Notes under the pieces: generated by a model
Databases searched by the model: none
What the model was told of the DNA's origin: nothing
What the model saw: the letters and a program-made list of their open reading frames with translations, nothing else
Shown: positions 1 through 12,234 of the stretch, piece by piece
Layout of the letters: each line of letters begins with the position of its first letter
How positions within the stretch are numbered: the stretch's first letter is position 1
Program-made: the position numbers and the translations under genes
Assembly: GCF_040954645.1 (NCBI RefSeq)
Contig: NC_092809.1
Location: 134,467,914 to 134,531,913, forward strand
Origin: Diabrotica undecimpunctata
Lineage: Eukaryota > Arthropoda > Insecta > Coleoptera > Chrysomelidae
DNA: 64,000 bases
Reading direction: 5' to 3'

Positions 1-403
1 TTGCATATCATTTCAGGGTTAGTAGTATTTGATATAGACTAACTTAAATTATTGCTGTCTGAGGAATGGTTTAGAGAGGAACTTTGTTGTTGTGATCTAG
101 TATATGAAGAAGTTAAAGCTTGGAGTTGGGGGCCGGCATATTGAGATGCAAAATGACCTGGTTGCTTGTACTTATAGTATCATGGATCTGTTGTAATAAT
201 ATGCGATATTTTAAGTTATCATGATTAATTTCTAATGTATGGGGAATTTGGAAACTATTTTCTGGAGGAGATATGTACACCTGCCTTCGAAAACTAAGTA
301 TGTGACTATACGCTGGATCGGTTGCTCCAATTCGTAAGAATGTAATGGGTGACTTTAGCTGTAATCCAATAGTTTTTAACTCGGTTTAAAACAAATTACA
401 TAG

Positions 404-527
404 ATCAAGATATGAGAAATATGGAAATACGTGCTTGGCGGAGGAAGGCGATGGATAGCGACGACTAAAGAGAAATTCTTGAGGAGACTAGGACCCACAC
501 AGGGTTATAAAGCCAAAATGATGATGA
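404..527 (+). mobile_element. RTE/CR1-type non-LTR 3' tail, 5'-truncated insertion
   Basis: A 124-bp insert reads, on the plus strand, as the end of an RT ORF (AWRRKAMDSDD and EILEETRTHTGL) followed by a (GAT)n tail. It is bounded by diverged target-site copies: TTAAAACAAATTACATAG at 386-403 and TTAAAATAAATTATATGC at 528-545. It interrupts the gag-like ORF1. Confidence 0.6.
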
Positions 528-926
528 TTAAAATAAATTATATGCAATTGTGGGACTTACGTTGGATAGAACAAGTCTTTGTGACGGGGTAACTAGCTTT
601 CTTACTGGTGTTACTGGTGTTACTGTGTTATTAATTTTAATAGAATGATGTTCTTTTAAAAATTTGTCTACGGCTGATTTACTTGATAAGTATACACAAA
701 CACAGTTGTTTGAAATTCTGGATGAAAAAATTATGTTTTTTTGATCTACAAGTGGTCCGAGTTCTAATAAATAATCTTGTAATTTCAGGCCATATATTGC
801 AGAAAAGATAATTGCTTGCTCTTTGCTAGGAAAAGTTATTGGTGAGTGAATCAATGCTGTGGAGTATTTATTAGTGTTTGGTGAGTTCTCAGCTTCAATA
901 TTAACATTGCCGGTATTACTATTCAT
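528..926 (-). pseudogene. gag-like ORF1 N-terminal fragment
   Basis: A 132-codon open frame containing SKEQAIIFSAIYGLKLQDYL, IIFSSRISNNCVCVYLSS and RLVLSNVSPTIA. I recognise this as the kind of short RNA-binding gag-like protein found next to 'zinc knuckle' ORF1s of insect non-LTR elements. The frame is closed by inserted sequence at 528. Degradation of the zinc-knuckle region further along shows that the copy is dead. Confidence 0.55.
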
Positions 927-1099
927 TTTGGTCGTTTTCGATTTTTCAGTTTCATCAATTCGGCTGAGTACGGATCTGTTTTATTTAAAAGTTGACGAGT
1001 AACCAGATTTTGATAATTGCTCTTTTGTGTAACATTAGAGTGTAACATTAATGTACACTTACAGCGTTTCACGTTAACAAAATAATATAGATTTGGCGC

Positions 1100-4000
1100 A
1101 CGACGAAAAAATTTAAAATATCATTGGCGGCGAGAGTGTTACTAGCAAGCACAATTTACCTTAGCTACGCCCAAGAATTCATCACAGAAAGAAGAGGCTA
1201 CCCAACAACAAAACCTTAACCTCATAACTACACTGACTGAAAAACTGACAAAGGAATCAGATACTGATAAAATTAAATCAGAAAAAAAGATTTCGGAAAG
1301 AAAAATATTATAGACCTTAAAGAAGTACTAAGAGAAGTGGAGAAGAATAAAAACGAACATAGACACGAAGAAGGAAAAAAGCCAAAATCAAGACACAACT
1401 CTACTTTAGGTACCAAAGAAAGAGTTACTACTCGGCAGCAAAGCAGTAAGTGGTAGAAATTTGTAAGACAATTATTTTTTCTTAGGTATTTCACTATCAA
1501 ATATTTTTAGTTGTTGTTATAGTATGGATCCATACATTCGTGATGTAGACTACATTCCCGTAATTATTCATAAATCTAAACATATTGAAGATTTTAATAA
1601 GTTAACTGCGGATTTTTATAAAGGTAAAAATAATGAAAATTTTACCATTTTACACCAAAATATTAGAAGCCTTAATAAAAATCTAGATCAGTTACGATTA
1701 AATATACAATAGATAACACTTCATTTTGATTGTATATGTCATATATATATTTATTTCAAATAGATAATTATAACATTTTTTATAATGAAGGAGATATAAA
1801 TCAAAATGACGGTGTCGTTGTATACATAAAAAAGAATTTAAGATTTATGTGGAAGGTTGTAAACATTATTGTATATAAGGTATTAGAGATAACTATATTA
1901 GGTAAATTTAATCAAAATACAATATTAACATTAATTTACAGACCACCATCGAGAGATGAAGAGAATTTTTGTATTGGTCTAGATAAATATTTAGAGAGAA
2001 ATTCTGTTTGTAAATATCATGTTTTATTGGGTGATACTAATATTAATATAAAAAATATGGCACCAGTGTCTTCTGAGTATCTAAGTAGGTATATTGAGTG
2101 CACATAATTTTTTACACATTTTCACACGGAAATTACAAGATATAAAAATAGTTCTAAAGGTCTGTGGAATACTATTAAAAAATTGGATAATATTAGTACA
2201 AAAAGTGAAATTAATTCCATTTTAATTCAAAATAATGAGTTAATCACTGATAGTCAGAATATAAGCAATATTTTAAATGATTATTTTTCTAATGTAGGGT
2301 GTACGCTAGCTAAAAATATTAAAATATCATCTTCTCTTGATCTTTCAAAAAATAAATGTCATAGTACGTTTTTTTCTAAAACCCGTAACAAAATCAGAAG
2401 TTCAGAGTATTATTCATTGCCTAAAACCAAAAAAATCTCCTGGCATAGACAACTTTTCCGCCGATATGTTATAAAATAATTTGAAATTATGTTGTTGTTC
2501 CGATAACTGATTTAATAAATAAAATATTTGAACATGGTATATGTCCTGACTTTTTTAAAAAAGCTGTAATTATACCTATATTTAAAAAAGGTGATACAAA
2601 ATTGATGCCAAATTATCGTCCTATATCACTTATTACCAGCCTTGCCAAAAATTTTTGAAAAGGCCTTAGCAGAACGAGTAAATCAATATCTTACAAAGTT
2701 TAACCTGCTGTCTAGAAACCAATTTGGCTTTAAGAAGCGATGTTGCACTTCAGATGCTATAACGTCCGTTAATGATTATTTATATAAGATGCTGGATATT
2801 GGCTCTCCTACTTTAGCGATATTTTTGGATCCAGCAAGGCATTTGACACTGACAGTCAGCAGCAGTTGTTAAGTGCTTTGGATGATCTTAGAATAAGTGG
2901 CATACCGTACTTACTATTTCAAAGTTATTTAAAAATAGATCGAAAATTGTCAAAATTAATATCAAAGTAAGTGCTGAAAAAATCATTGAGTATGGTGTCC
3001 CTCAATGTACTGTTTTAGTTCCTTTACTGTTTTCAATATATGTAAATGATCTAACAGCAATGAAAATAAATGGAAAGATTATTTGTTTTGCTGACGATAC
3101 TGTCATGTTTTAGACTAGTGATTTTTGGAAAAAACTTAAAACTTTAGCAGAAACAGAAACTATAAAGGTTCTAGAATGGCTAAATAGAAATTACTGACAG
3201 TTAATACTCATAAAACTTATTTCATGCCATCTTCAATACACAAAAACAATTTACCCGACTTCTTGGAATTAAATCTAAGCTATAATAACGCGTACATTAA
3301 AATAAATAGGAAAAATACATAAAATATTTAGGCGTTTCTATTTATTGTCACTTGAATTGGGATGTGCATATTGATATGGTATGTGAAACTTTAAAAATGT
3401 TACTATACAGATTTAGATATCTCAGCAATATTCTTAATTTGTCTTACTTAAAGGTAGTATACTATTCTTTAATAGAATCACGTCTTAGATATGCCATTTT
3501 AGCATGGGGTGGAATATATGCTTCTCATTTAAATAAACTCGAAATATTACAAAGGAGGTTTTTCAAAATAATGCTAAAAAAATCTCACTTATATTCATCA
3601 GAACTTCTTTATCGGCAAGCGGGTATTTTTAGTATTAGACAGTTATATTTGTTAAATATAATTTTGCTTACATACAAAAATAAACATGCTATAAAATCAA
3701 TAGATCATACTTACAGCACTAGAAGAAAAGTTCATGACTATGTTCAAATTACTAGTGCTTATAAATCAATTGGAAAACACAATTTCTCTTACTTCATTCC
3801 TAGAATATTAAACTATTTACCATACATAAGAAAAATCAACTCATTCAACATGATTAAATCCATTTTTACAAAATTTCTTAAGAACACTGAATCTGTAATT
3901 TTCGATGCGATCTTCTTTAATTGAATTCACCATGTAACTAATACTATACTGTATATTTTGTAACAATATTTTATATTATCAACCTAATGGTACTCTAGAA

Positions 4001-4160
4001 CAAATATTGAATAGCGTACATGAGTATAATCCCTGAGCACAACCTCTGGTTCATCAGGGAATTTCTTCTTTGTTTATTTTAATAACAACTATTTGTTTGT
4101 ACAAAATATTTAACTTATAATTGACTTGTAATTGTATTATATTGAACTATCATATTGTAA
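1100..4160 (+). mobile_element. degraded non-LTR retrotransposon (CR1/Jockey-like)
   Basis: In order on the plus strand there is a lysine/glutamate-rich ORF1 end (about 1160-1460), an apurinic endonuclease start (ILHQNIRSLNKNLDQL at 1524-1712) and more endonuclease (LTLIYRPPSRDEENF and HVLLGDTNIN at 1730-2107). Then come RT segments (2183-2872, IFEKALAERVNQYL and NQFGFKK; a remnant CFADDTVMF near 3080) and the RT C-terminal region at 3352-3924. Multiple stops and frameshifts interrupt it. After the last stop at 3924 there is AT-rich 3' UTR-like sequence. The clade is uncertain; CR1-like and Jockey-like are both possible. Confidence 0.75.
3352..3924 (+). pseudogene. non-LTR RT C-terminal domain fragment
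   Basis: A 190-codon open stretch with NWDVHIDMVCETLKMLLYRF, VYYSLIESRLRYAILAWGG and LEILQRRFFKIML. This is the typical thumb/C-terminal region of CR1/Jockey-like reverse transcriptases. It belongs to the degraded element that starts near 1100, whose upstream frames are broken. Confidence 0.7.
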
Positions 4161-4213
4161 CATTGTTTTATATTGTATATTGGGAAGTACAGAAACATTA
4201 TTAGGAACATATT

Positions 4214-4509
4214 ATGGAAACATTCCATTTTCAATCAGCAGAAGAAGCAGTTTTAATGAAGATCGAAGAAACTTCTAGAAAAAATGATGATATATTTGGG
4301 AATGTTTCCAAAAGATTGATGAAACGTCTCAAATTATTAAAGAAGTAGGTAGACAAAACGACGAGAAACTCGAAAATGTTTCTAGAAGATTCGACGAAGT
4401 ATTTAGTCAGAATAATGAGAAATTTGAAGAAGTTTTTAGAACATTCGATAGGGTAGAAGAGAAGATAAAACAGCTAAAAAGCATGATAACTAACACAAAA
4501 GTTTTTTGA
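4214..4509 (+). pseudogene. coiled-coil ORF remnant, possibly retroelement gag
   Basis: Starting at ATG 4214 the translation gives an imperfect heptad pattern (EEAVLMKIEETSRKNDDIFG). After one frameshift near 4315 it continues with repeated units (RQNDEKLENVSRRFDEVFSQ, then NNEKFEEVFRTFDRVEEKI) and a stop. The self-similar unit of roughly R-x-N-D-x-x-x-x-N-V-S-R-R-F-D-E suggests a short coiled coil. The origin is unknown; gag coiled coils in LTR elements look similar, but I cannot link it to a specific family. Confidence 0.4.
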
Positions 4510-5056
4510 ACAAATAAAAGGCAGATATCGAGCACAGTTTATTAATTAAATCTTGCCCAAGTACTTTGGCTTCCTAGAACATCTTCGGGGGCATTTCGTC
4601 AATTTTGGCCTATCCAACAAACATGAAATGTTATAAAAATAAAATTGTACATTACACTGCACTACTGGGTATTTTACCTACAGAAATTATGAATTATGAA
4701 AATAGAAATAAATTTAAAAATTGCTATATAAATATGATCCAATTTAATTATGTAAATTAAGTTTAAAAATAATGCGTGAAGGACCGAATCAAGCTTAAAT
4801 TGAAAAGAAACAAAAAAAAACAATTAATTAAAATAAATTAATTAAAACACAATGAAATTAATTGGATCCAAGTTATAATCATTTATCATCCGGTCGAAGT
4901 GGCCAAATGTTTTGTATAAAACTTAAGAGGTCGCTGGTTAAATGATATTAGATAACTAATAATGAAGAAAAAATGCAATATTTTGTTTGTAAATAAATTA
5001 GCGGAAAATAGCAAATACAACTGTAAATAAATTACGAAATTAACTAGCTATACTCA
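4510..5056. other. AT-rich stretch, nothing recognised
   Basis: Low-complexity AT-rich sequence with short A/T runs (AATTAATTAAAATAAATTAA near 4820). I see no open frame of note, RNA gene or clear element boundary. Confidence 0.5.
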
Positions 5057-5497
5057 TTATTGTTGTCTGTAAAAAAAACATAGACTTACCCTTTGAAATA
5101 TTGAAGTCGTGTTCTTAGTCAGTGGAATCTCGTTGGTACCACGTCGGGACGCCCTCCGAGGCTGGATAGGAAGAGAACCGATCACACTAGGTCCGTTTGG
5201 TTCGCTGTCTTGGGATGAAGTATTTTGAGACTTAAGACGGTCAGAAAAGAACCCTCTAACCGTTACGTGTGGTCCTGGTACCAAGAGGGTACACCAATAA
5301 ATCACTCTATTGTATTGCGATTTTGAGTGGCGATAATTTAAGTTAATTGTCACGGTAATACGAAACCGTACACTTGTTACTATATTTGTGACCCAAAATA
5401 CAAAAGAGAAGCCAAATTCTCCGCACTTAAAACATAATAAATGAGATAGCCAGTTTAACAATTTTACGAAATAACAGGAAGCAATATATTTTAACAA
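5057..5497 (-). other. uncharacterised ORF with a splice-donor-like end
   Basis: A 146-codon minus-strand frame whose second half is less AT-rich than its surroundings (VPGPHVTVRGFFSDRLKS, IQPRRASRRGTNEIP). Near its end the minus strand reads CAAAGG|GTAAGTC, a good donor, so it could be an exon or a spliced transposon leader. A TGGTACCAGGACC stretch upstream in the same orientation resembles a retroelement primer-binding site, so 5' leader sequence of an LTR element is an alternative. No family is recognised. Confidence 0.3.
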
Positions 5498-5639
5498 AGT
5501 CGTTAGAATACAGAATTGAATTAGATCACATTATAGTACACTAAAAGAAAAATATTAATTGTAAAAATATGAAAAGAAATAGTACATACTTTCCCAAACA
5601 ACCTTGGTCAAAATTTTAAATTTCTTGTTTGATTTAATA

Positions 5640-5830
5640 AATGTGGTTAAACTTTTAGGAAAGCACTGATAATGGAATATTAATTCCGAAAACGTTTTGT
5701 GATGTAGCCCGATAAGGTTTTTAATATTATACCTTTTATAAAGGAATTTTTAAATACATTTTTTGTGATACATGGTATACAGCCAGCTACAGGAATTTAG
5801 TTTCCTTGTGGATTTTAAATGAAATAGTTA
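5640..5830 (+). repeat. dispersed repeat, copy A
   Basis: Shares a colinear, diverged sequence with 31835-32010: a GCACTGA-x-AATGGAATA block, CCGAAAACGTT, a TTTTATAAAGGA block, TGGTATACAGCC, and TTTCCTTGTG-x-AT. It is probably the terminal part of a transposon family (non-LTR 3' end or similar), but the class is not clear. Confidence 0.55.
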
Positions 5831-6430
5831 TAATTATTGTAAAATTAGCAAAATTGAATACATTGGCGAATTGACCCTGAGGCCGTAGACATACAAACCC
5901 AAGTAAAAAAAAACAAATCGTTATTGTGACTTATTAAAACAAGCGAGTCACTACTACACTCCGTTACAATTTATATTAGTCTAAAACTTATATCTTAAAA
6001 TATCTTTATGTGTAAAATACGAAAGTGTATTTAAAAGTTATTTTTAGTGTGTTGTGTTAACGGCGCGGCGAGCGGAGAGTGAAAGTATGAATAATATAAT
6101 AATTATGAATAGCATAATTATTTCTAACTAATAGCTAACTTTTTACAAAAGGGTCTGTTTCTTGATTATAATTATTGCGAGGTCTGGACATCATAACTTC
6201 CCACACAATATGCATTTTCAACGAAACGACATTATTTATTGTCCATTGTTCATTGTTAAAAAAAAGTTGTTCGATAGTGGACGGTTTTCAGGTAAGCGAA
6301 TTGGACTAGCTACAAGGTAAACTAAGTTAGCAATAAAATATGTTGATATTTCAACTTATGAAAATAAACCAAACGATTAAGTGATTTAAGGTGTGCTGAG
6401 AAGGACTGGATTCGCTGGAAATGTAAAGAA
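5831..6430. other. no gene recognised
   Basis: AT-rich, with a short GC-rich patch (GGCGCGGCGAGCGGAG near 6061). No supportable coding exon, repeat boundary or RNA gene was seen. Confidence 0.45.
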
Positions 6431-7100
6431 ATCGAAGACTACGGACAGAAATATGACAGTTTTAGCTTTCAAAAAATGGTCAATGATATGGCTGTATCAA
6501 GTGCTTATAAAGATAACGCCCTGGGTAATCTTGTCAGAACCAACGAGCAGATAAAGATAGTAAAAAGGTATAAATATTTTGGTAGTATGTTAAGCGAATC
6601 GCAAGATCCTTCACGTAAAATAAGAGTTCGAATAGATACAGCAAGAACAGTATTTATAAAGGTCAAAACATTTCTGTATTAAAACAGCATCAACCTAAGG
6701 ATCCGAATAATGTCGAGGTGTTACGTTTTTCAACTCTGCTTTCTTGATCAGAGGCATGAAAACTAAGGAAACTGTAGTGGATAAACTTGGGACCTTTAAC
6801 AGATGGTTTTACTGCTGCATGTTAAAAATATCATGGACTTACAAAGGAAAGCATGTAGAACTTCGCCAGAGCACCCTAAAAAATAGAATGCTTGAATACT
6901 TTTTACACGTCATTAAAGTACGTAATACTGCAGAAAATATTACAGGAGAAATGGAAGGTACACGGAATTATGCAGGAGAAGAATATCCTGGTTTAAACTT
7001 GCGTGATTGATTTGGACTTACTTAGAATTATTGAGCTGTTTAGAACAGAAATAAAGTTAGATCGACAACCTCCAACGAGGAGATGGAACACAAAGAAGAA
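6430..7100 (+). pseudogene. non-LTR RT C-terminal fragment
   Basis: Several short plus-strand frames together read as the C-terminal end of an insect non-LTR RT: KRYKYFGSMLSESQDPSRKI, then FNRWFYCCMLKISWTYKG, LKNRMLEYFLHVIKVRN and a terminal LLRIIELFRTEI. The catalytic palm is missing and frames change at least twice (near 6690 and 7005), so this is a 5'-truncated, decayed copy. Confidence 0.65.
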
Positions 7101-7538
7101 AAATATAATTTCTGCACTTGTACATACTGTTTCCCTTTATATATGTATTTTATTAAGATATTATTCTTCTATTTGCAATAATCTGATTCCTACATCAATG
7201 CTGTTCTTTCATAATCATGCAAAAGGAGTTCTTTCTTTAAACCTTTTTCCTTTTGCCGTTATGTAAGTATACTTGTAACACATATATGTCATAAACTGGG
7301 TTTAGTATGGGCATAATATATACCTAAAAATCTATAAAAATTGTAATATTTCTTCTTTTTTAGCAGTTAAGTAACATTTACTTGGGAACCTGAAGATGGA
7401 CTGGAATTGTATTTTATATCATTGACTTAATTAAAACAGTTTTTTTGCTATGACTTAGACATAGAGTTAATAAAGATGTACTTTGTATATTTTTCATTAG
7501 TTAAAAATTGCATGCAAAAAAAGTGTAAAATATATTAC
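7101..7538. other. intronic AT-rich sequence
   Basis: Lies between the non-LTR fragment and the protease exon donor. The next protease exon (with the AAHC motif) was looked for on the minus strand here and not found. Confidence 0.5.
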
Positions 7539-7708
7539 CAGTCAGGACATATATATCTGAAATTAACGTTGCGGAGCATCTGAATTCGTACTGCATCAAT
7601 CCCGTAGTCCAAAACAAAGCAACCAGCCAAGGGTATTGTTCAATATTAGTGTCAGTACCATCTACTTCGTTACTAGCCGCCATTCCGCATTTTAAATCGT
7701 TGATTTGT
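7539..7708 (-). CDS. gd-like protease, exon starting the trypsin-like domain
   Basis: A 170-bp exon with acceptor GTTCGTTTTCAG and donor CTG|GTAATA. The frame begins with one base that completes the codon from the exon at 31054-31300. It reads INDLKCGM, a likely linker Cys that tethers the catalytic domain, followed by VDGTD in place of a canonical IVGG activation site. YPWLVALFW and EFRCSATLISDIYVLT match the conserved S1-protease segments that normally read like PW-x-V-x-L and C-G-G-S-L-I. The exon stops in phase 1 immediately before the expected AAHC motif, a common intron position in this family. The unusual activation site agrees with the atypical zymogen junctions of gd-like proteins. 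No catalytic residue is visible, because all are expected in later exons outside the window. Confidence 0.88.
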
Positions 7709-9458
7709 CTGAAAACGAACAGTATTAGTTAACTTTCTGTTAGCTTTTTTGCTTTTTTTTTCACATAAATAGTTGCTTGTTTAATCTGTTCAGTTAAAGA
7801 TATTTTATAATTAAAAATTAAATATCAAAGAACAGCCTGGACTTAATTTCTCATTGGCTTAACTTGACTAATTTTCTATAATTAATAAAAACCAATTTTT
7901 GTGCAGTTTTAACCCTTAACTACTGACGTGGATGTTTCAGGACGTAGACTCTGACATGCCGTATGTCATACCGTTGCCTATTCTCCTTTGTTTTTAATAT
8001 GAATTTATCTTATATCACTGTATTTGTTTTTTATATCAACTACGGAATGATTCTTCACATTGCTGTAGCATAATATACTGCTACAAGTAAAATAAACTTT
8101 ACTTTTTCAAGAATATTATGAATGCATGATTAATATTTAAAAAAATGGTGGACGTTACTACAAAATCGTTTATAAACTAAATTACAAGAAAAATTGATTA
8201 CTTGTGACTAGCAAATGGTAAAATAATGTTAAAAGAAACAGACTAATGATTTAAATTTAATGAGAAACTAAAATACAAAATTCTGACAATAACCAAAAAT
8301 TACAATAAAATAACTAGTCATTTTGCGCGCAAGGTCCGCAATTTTTCTTTGTACACTGTAAGCACACTGGTTTTCCACAAGCACACATAAAAAGTCTTTC
8401 ACTTTAATGCACTTGGGCATAAGTAACACGTCTTCTTTTTCTCAAGCCTTTCTTCAAAATCTGCTTCTTTTTGGCGTTTTTGTCCTAGTATTCGTTCAAT
8501 ACCACATAATAATTCTCTCGGAATTCTGGGATTTTCGAGTCTTCTTTGTAGATGAGGTAAAACTAATTGTTTCGCCAACTCCTTTATGTAGTTTAGCCTT
8601 TCCATATTATCTTCTTGTAGTGATTGGTACACAACATGCGAATTAACAGCAGCTATATTAATGATGCGGTAAAAAATAGTAAGTGGCCATCGGCGAGAAC
8701 GACGTTTTACAGAATATTTGGCACACTTGGCATCTAAAGTATCGACACCTCCTTTCGTACGATTATAATGGGCTATAATTTCTGGTTTTCCAGTAATCTG
8801 ATCCGTGCCTATTGAATGGTGCATCGAAGAAATAAGTAAAACAGCCCTCGATTTTTTTGGCACATGGGAAATTCGGGATAAACTTTTCGTAAATCCGTAA
8901 GTAGTTGAATTTACTTGCCTACATCGGTGTGGCTGGAATTCCGGAGGGATTTCCCGTTTATTTTTCTTGAGGGTTCCCACATACGTTAACTTCTTTACTT
9001 CTAACTGCTTTACTAATTCTATAGAACTAAACCAATTATCAGCTGTGATATTACGGTTAGTTCCATAAATAGGTTTAGCAAGCCGAAGAACAGATTGAGT
9101 TGGTTTATTCATCTTCTTTTCTTCCTCAGATAACCCAGTTCCGTCAGTGTCCTTGCCTTCATATATATAGGCATTGTATAAGTAACTTGTTCGTGCATCA
9201 GTCAGGCACATTATTTTAATGCCATATTTCACAGGCTTATTAGGCATATACATTTTAAACCTACACCTTCCCCTAAAGCCGACCAACATTTCATCAATAC
9301 AAACACATGTGCCTACGGAATACAGTTTTTGACAATTTGATATGAGTATATTAAATATGATACTAATGGCTGCTGTTGGATCTATCTTTTTTCTTTCTTC
9401 TCTATCCAGAAGGTTATCAAAACGTAAACATTTTAGAAATATTGCAAATCTTTCTTTT

Positions 9459-10056
<598 letters not shown>

Positions 10057-10960
10057 TTCTTTTGACATAACACATCTGAATATATCTTTACCAGTGCCAT
10101 CTGTAGCAAATATAGAAATTATATCTTCGTCATTGGATTTGAAAGCTGATGAGTATAAAAGCAATCCCAAAAAGACTTTTAGTTCTATTTCATCAATTTC
10201 ATTTAGTTCTGGTCTATTCATTCTTTTATAGTTTTCACGAATTTCACGTAATTTATTATTTGTCCCTTTACGTATTTCTTGTATTATATCCTCAGAAATA
10301 AGAAAATTAAAAAAAATGATGAAGTTTCGTTTCTTACATCTCTGGACCGCACAGCTGGTACTTTTGTTACAAGGTTGTGTAACGGAGTTCTTACATTTTT
10401 CGAGGGTGCTGTAGTAGACTACTTAAAACGATTTTTGCCATAAAAATATGACTTACCATTATCATTTAAATGATATTCGTTCTCAGAACTCACTTCCGAC
10501 TGCTCACTTCCGGTGTCGTGTGAACTTTCAATACATACTTCTTCGCTTGCATCGTCAACATCACTATCACTAAAATATTCTAAATCACTAGGTACTTCGT
10601 CAGCCCATTGAGATAAGACAGCCTCAAAATAATCATCTGAAAGCTTCACAGTTTTGCGGCTAAATTTAGAACAACTGGATGAACTTGCTGCCATACTATC
10701 AGCAAAAGAATACACTACACTGCTTTTAACTATAGAAACGTAAATACTGACATGCGGTACTTGATACCGCAAGAAAACTATGTCAACGTAGCTCAAAGAC
10801 TAAACGTGTACTAAAACTGCAGCAGTTGAGAGCAGGTACAATTGAACCCCACTTGAAGGTACACAGATGGTGTTCTAAGAATCTTTTATAAAACACGTTT
10901 TACAACAAAATATATTTTCGGCTCGGTATGGCATACCGCATGTCAGTGGTTAAGGGTTAA

Positions 10961-11395
10961 CCTTGGTAAAGGCAAATGACCATACTATTTTTGTTTACAA
11001 ATTAAAAATTAGGGTTTATGTAAGTGTAAGATGTTTAAATTAATGTTTTTCTTCATTTCTTTTAAATTGAAGTTTTTTATTTTTGGTGTAATTTTTTTGT
11101 ATATTTTTACAGTTTTATTTTTAGTTGTATTCAATTTATTTATTTCTTTTTGTTTGTTTTTATTGTTTTTTTTCTGAATTATCTTTTTTTCACTTTTTAT
11201 TTGCTTATTTTTTAGTTAAACACAACAATAGTTTTTGGCCTTGGCAAAACCAAATGACTGGATTATTTTTTTGTTTACAAATCAACAATGAGAGATTGTG
11301 CTAGTGTAATATGTTTAAAATTTTGTTTTTTAATTTTTTTTGTGTTTCTTATCTTTCGTGTTATTTTTTTTGTCTTTGTTAAGTCTTTTATTTAT
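10961..11395. repeat. diverged local direct duplication in T-rich sequence
   Basis: 10966-11042 and 11236-11325 share a colinear block: CCTTGG, CAAATGAC, a run of ATTTTTTTGTTTACAAAT type, then AGTGTAA and ATGTTTAAA. This indicates an old duplication about 270 bp apart. The rest is T-rich and non-coding. Confidence 0.5.
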
Positions 11396-11607
11396 ATTAA
11401 TTTATATTTAAATGGGAATAAGCCACAATTAAAGGTTAAAATACGTTTATTGACGTTTCAATTTCCACTTCGGAAATCGTTCTCAAAATACAAACATTAG
11501 TACTAATGTTTGTATTTTGAGAACGATTTCCGAAGTGGAAATTGAAACGTCAATAAACGTATTTTAACTTTTAATTGTGGCTTATTTCCATTTAAATATA
11601 AATTAAT
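11396..11607. repeat. near-perfect 212-bp palindrome
   Basis: Two 106-bp arms meet without a spacer at 11501/11502 (ACATTAGTACTAATGT at the centre). Only a few mismatches separate the arms. Each arm contains GAACGATTTCCGAAGTGG, GAAACGTCAATAAACG and TTGTGGCTTATT. A single arm of the same family is found split around an RTE insertion at 36805-36879 and 39160-39205, so this is a head-to-head dimer of a dispersed repeat or a fold-back (MITE-like) element. Confidence 0.85.
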
Positions 11608-12234
11608 TTAAAATGCCACAAGAAAATAGCTTCAGAACAATATTAAGAAATCTTTTATTTATAGTTTTCTTTATTTAATTTTTATTTATTCGATCGTCTG
11701 CAAAGCTGTGTGGAGAGTTGCAAATACCCGAGAAGATAAAAGGAATATACAGTATTGGTAAAGTAAGAAACAGCTATCAGAGTACATGTCTCACGTGCGG
11801 CAGATTACAAGTGCGGATTAAAAAGTGTTAAGATTTTATGTGTAAAATAGAGCAAAGTTGGTATGAGTAAGTAATTTGTAAAGTTACTAAATGAAAAACA
11901 CCAGAGAGGAGATAGATGGTACAGACCCCAAATAAAAACGAGTCATGAGGTTGTCGAGGCTTTAAATAGGATAAAGAATGATTAGACAGTAGGACTTGAT
12001 AGAATACCTATAGAGGTTTGGAAGGCTCACGGAGAGGAAGAGATTGGTGAGTTATGACAAATAATGAGTAGAATATATGAGAAGGAAAAGATGCATAATA
12101 CATGGAGGGAGAGCATGATGGTACCACTGTATACAGATAAAGATGATATTCAGGACTGTAAAACTATAAGGAAGAAAGTTAATGCCGCACACAATAAAAA
12201 TTTGGGATAGAACTGTAACCTCGGAAACCTTTTT

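Larger units (their letters stand above)
1..1050 (-). mobile_element. non-LTR retrotransposon ORF1 region, truncated by the window edge
   Basis: The minus strand from about 950 down to 1 carries a gag-like ORF1: an N-terminal block (528-926) and a degraded C-terminal block (1-385). In the latter a zinc-knuckle-like stretch reads KYKQPGHFAS, with Tyr where a Cys is expected. The two blocks are separated by a 124-bp RTE tail (404-527). Its 5' end abuts, head to head, a second non-LTR element on the plus strand starting near 1100. Confidence 0.55.

Noticed and set aside
7101..7538. Search for the AAHC-containing protease exon downstream of 7539
   Set aside because: No minus-strand frame with AAHC or other S1 motifs and a matching phase-1 acceptor was found. 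The exon must lie outside the window.
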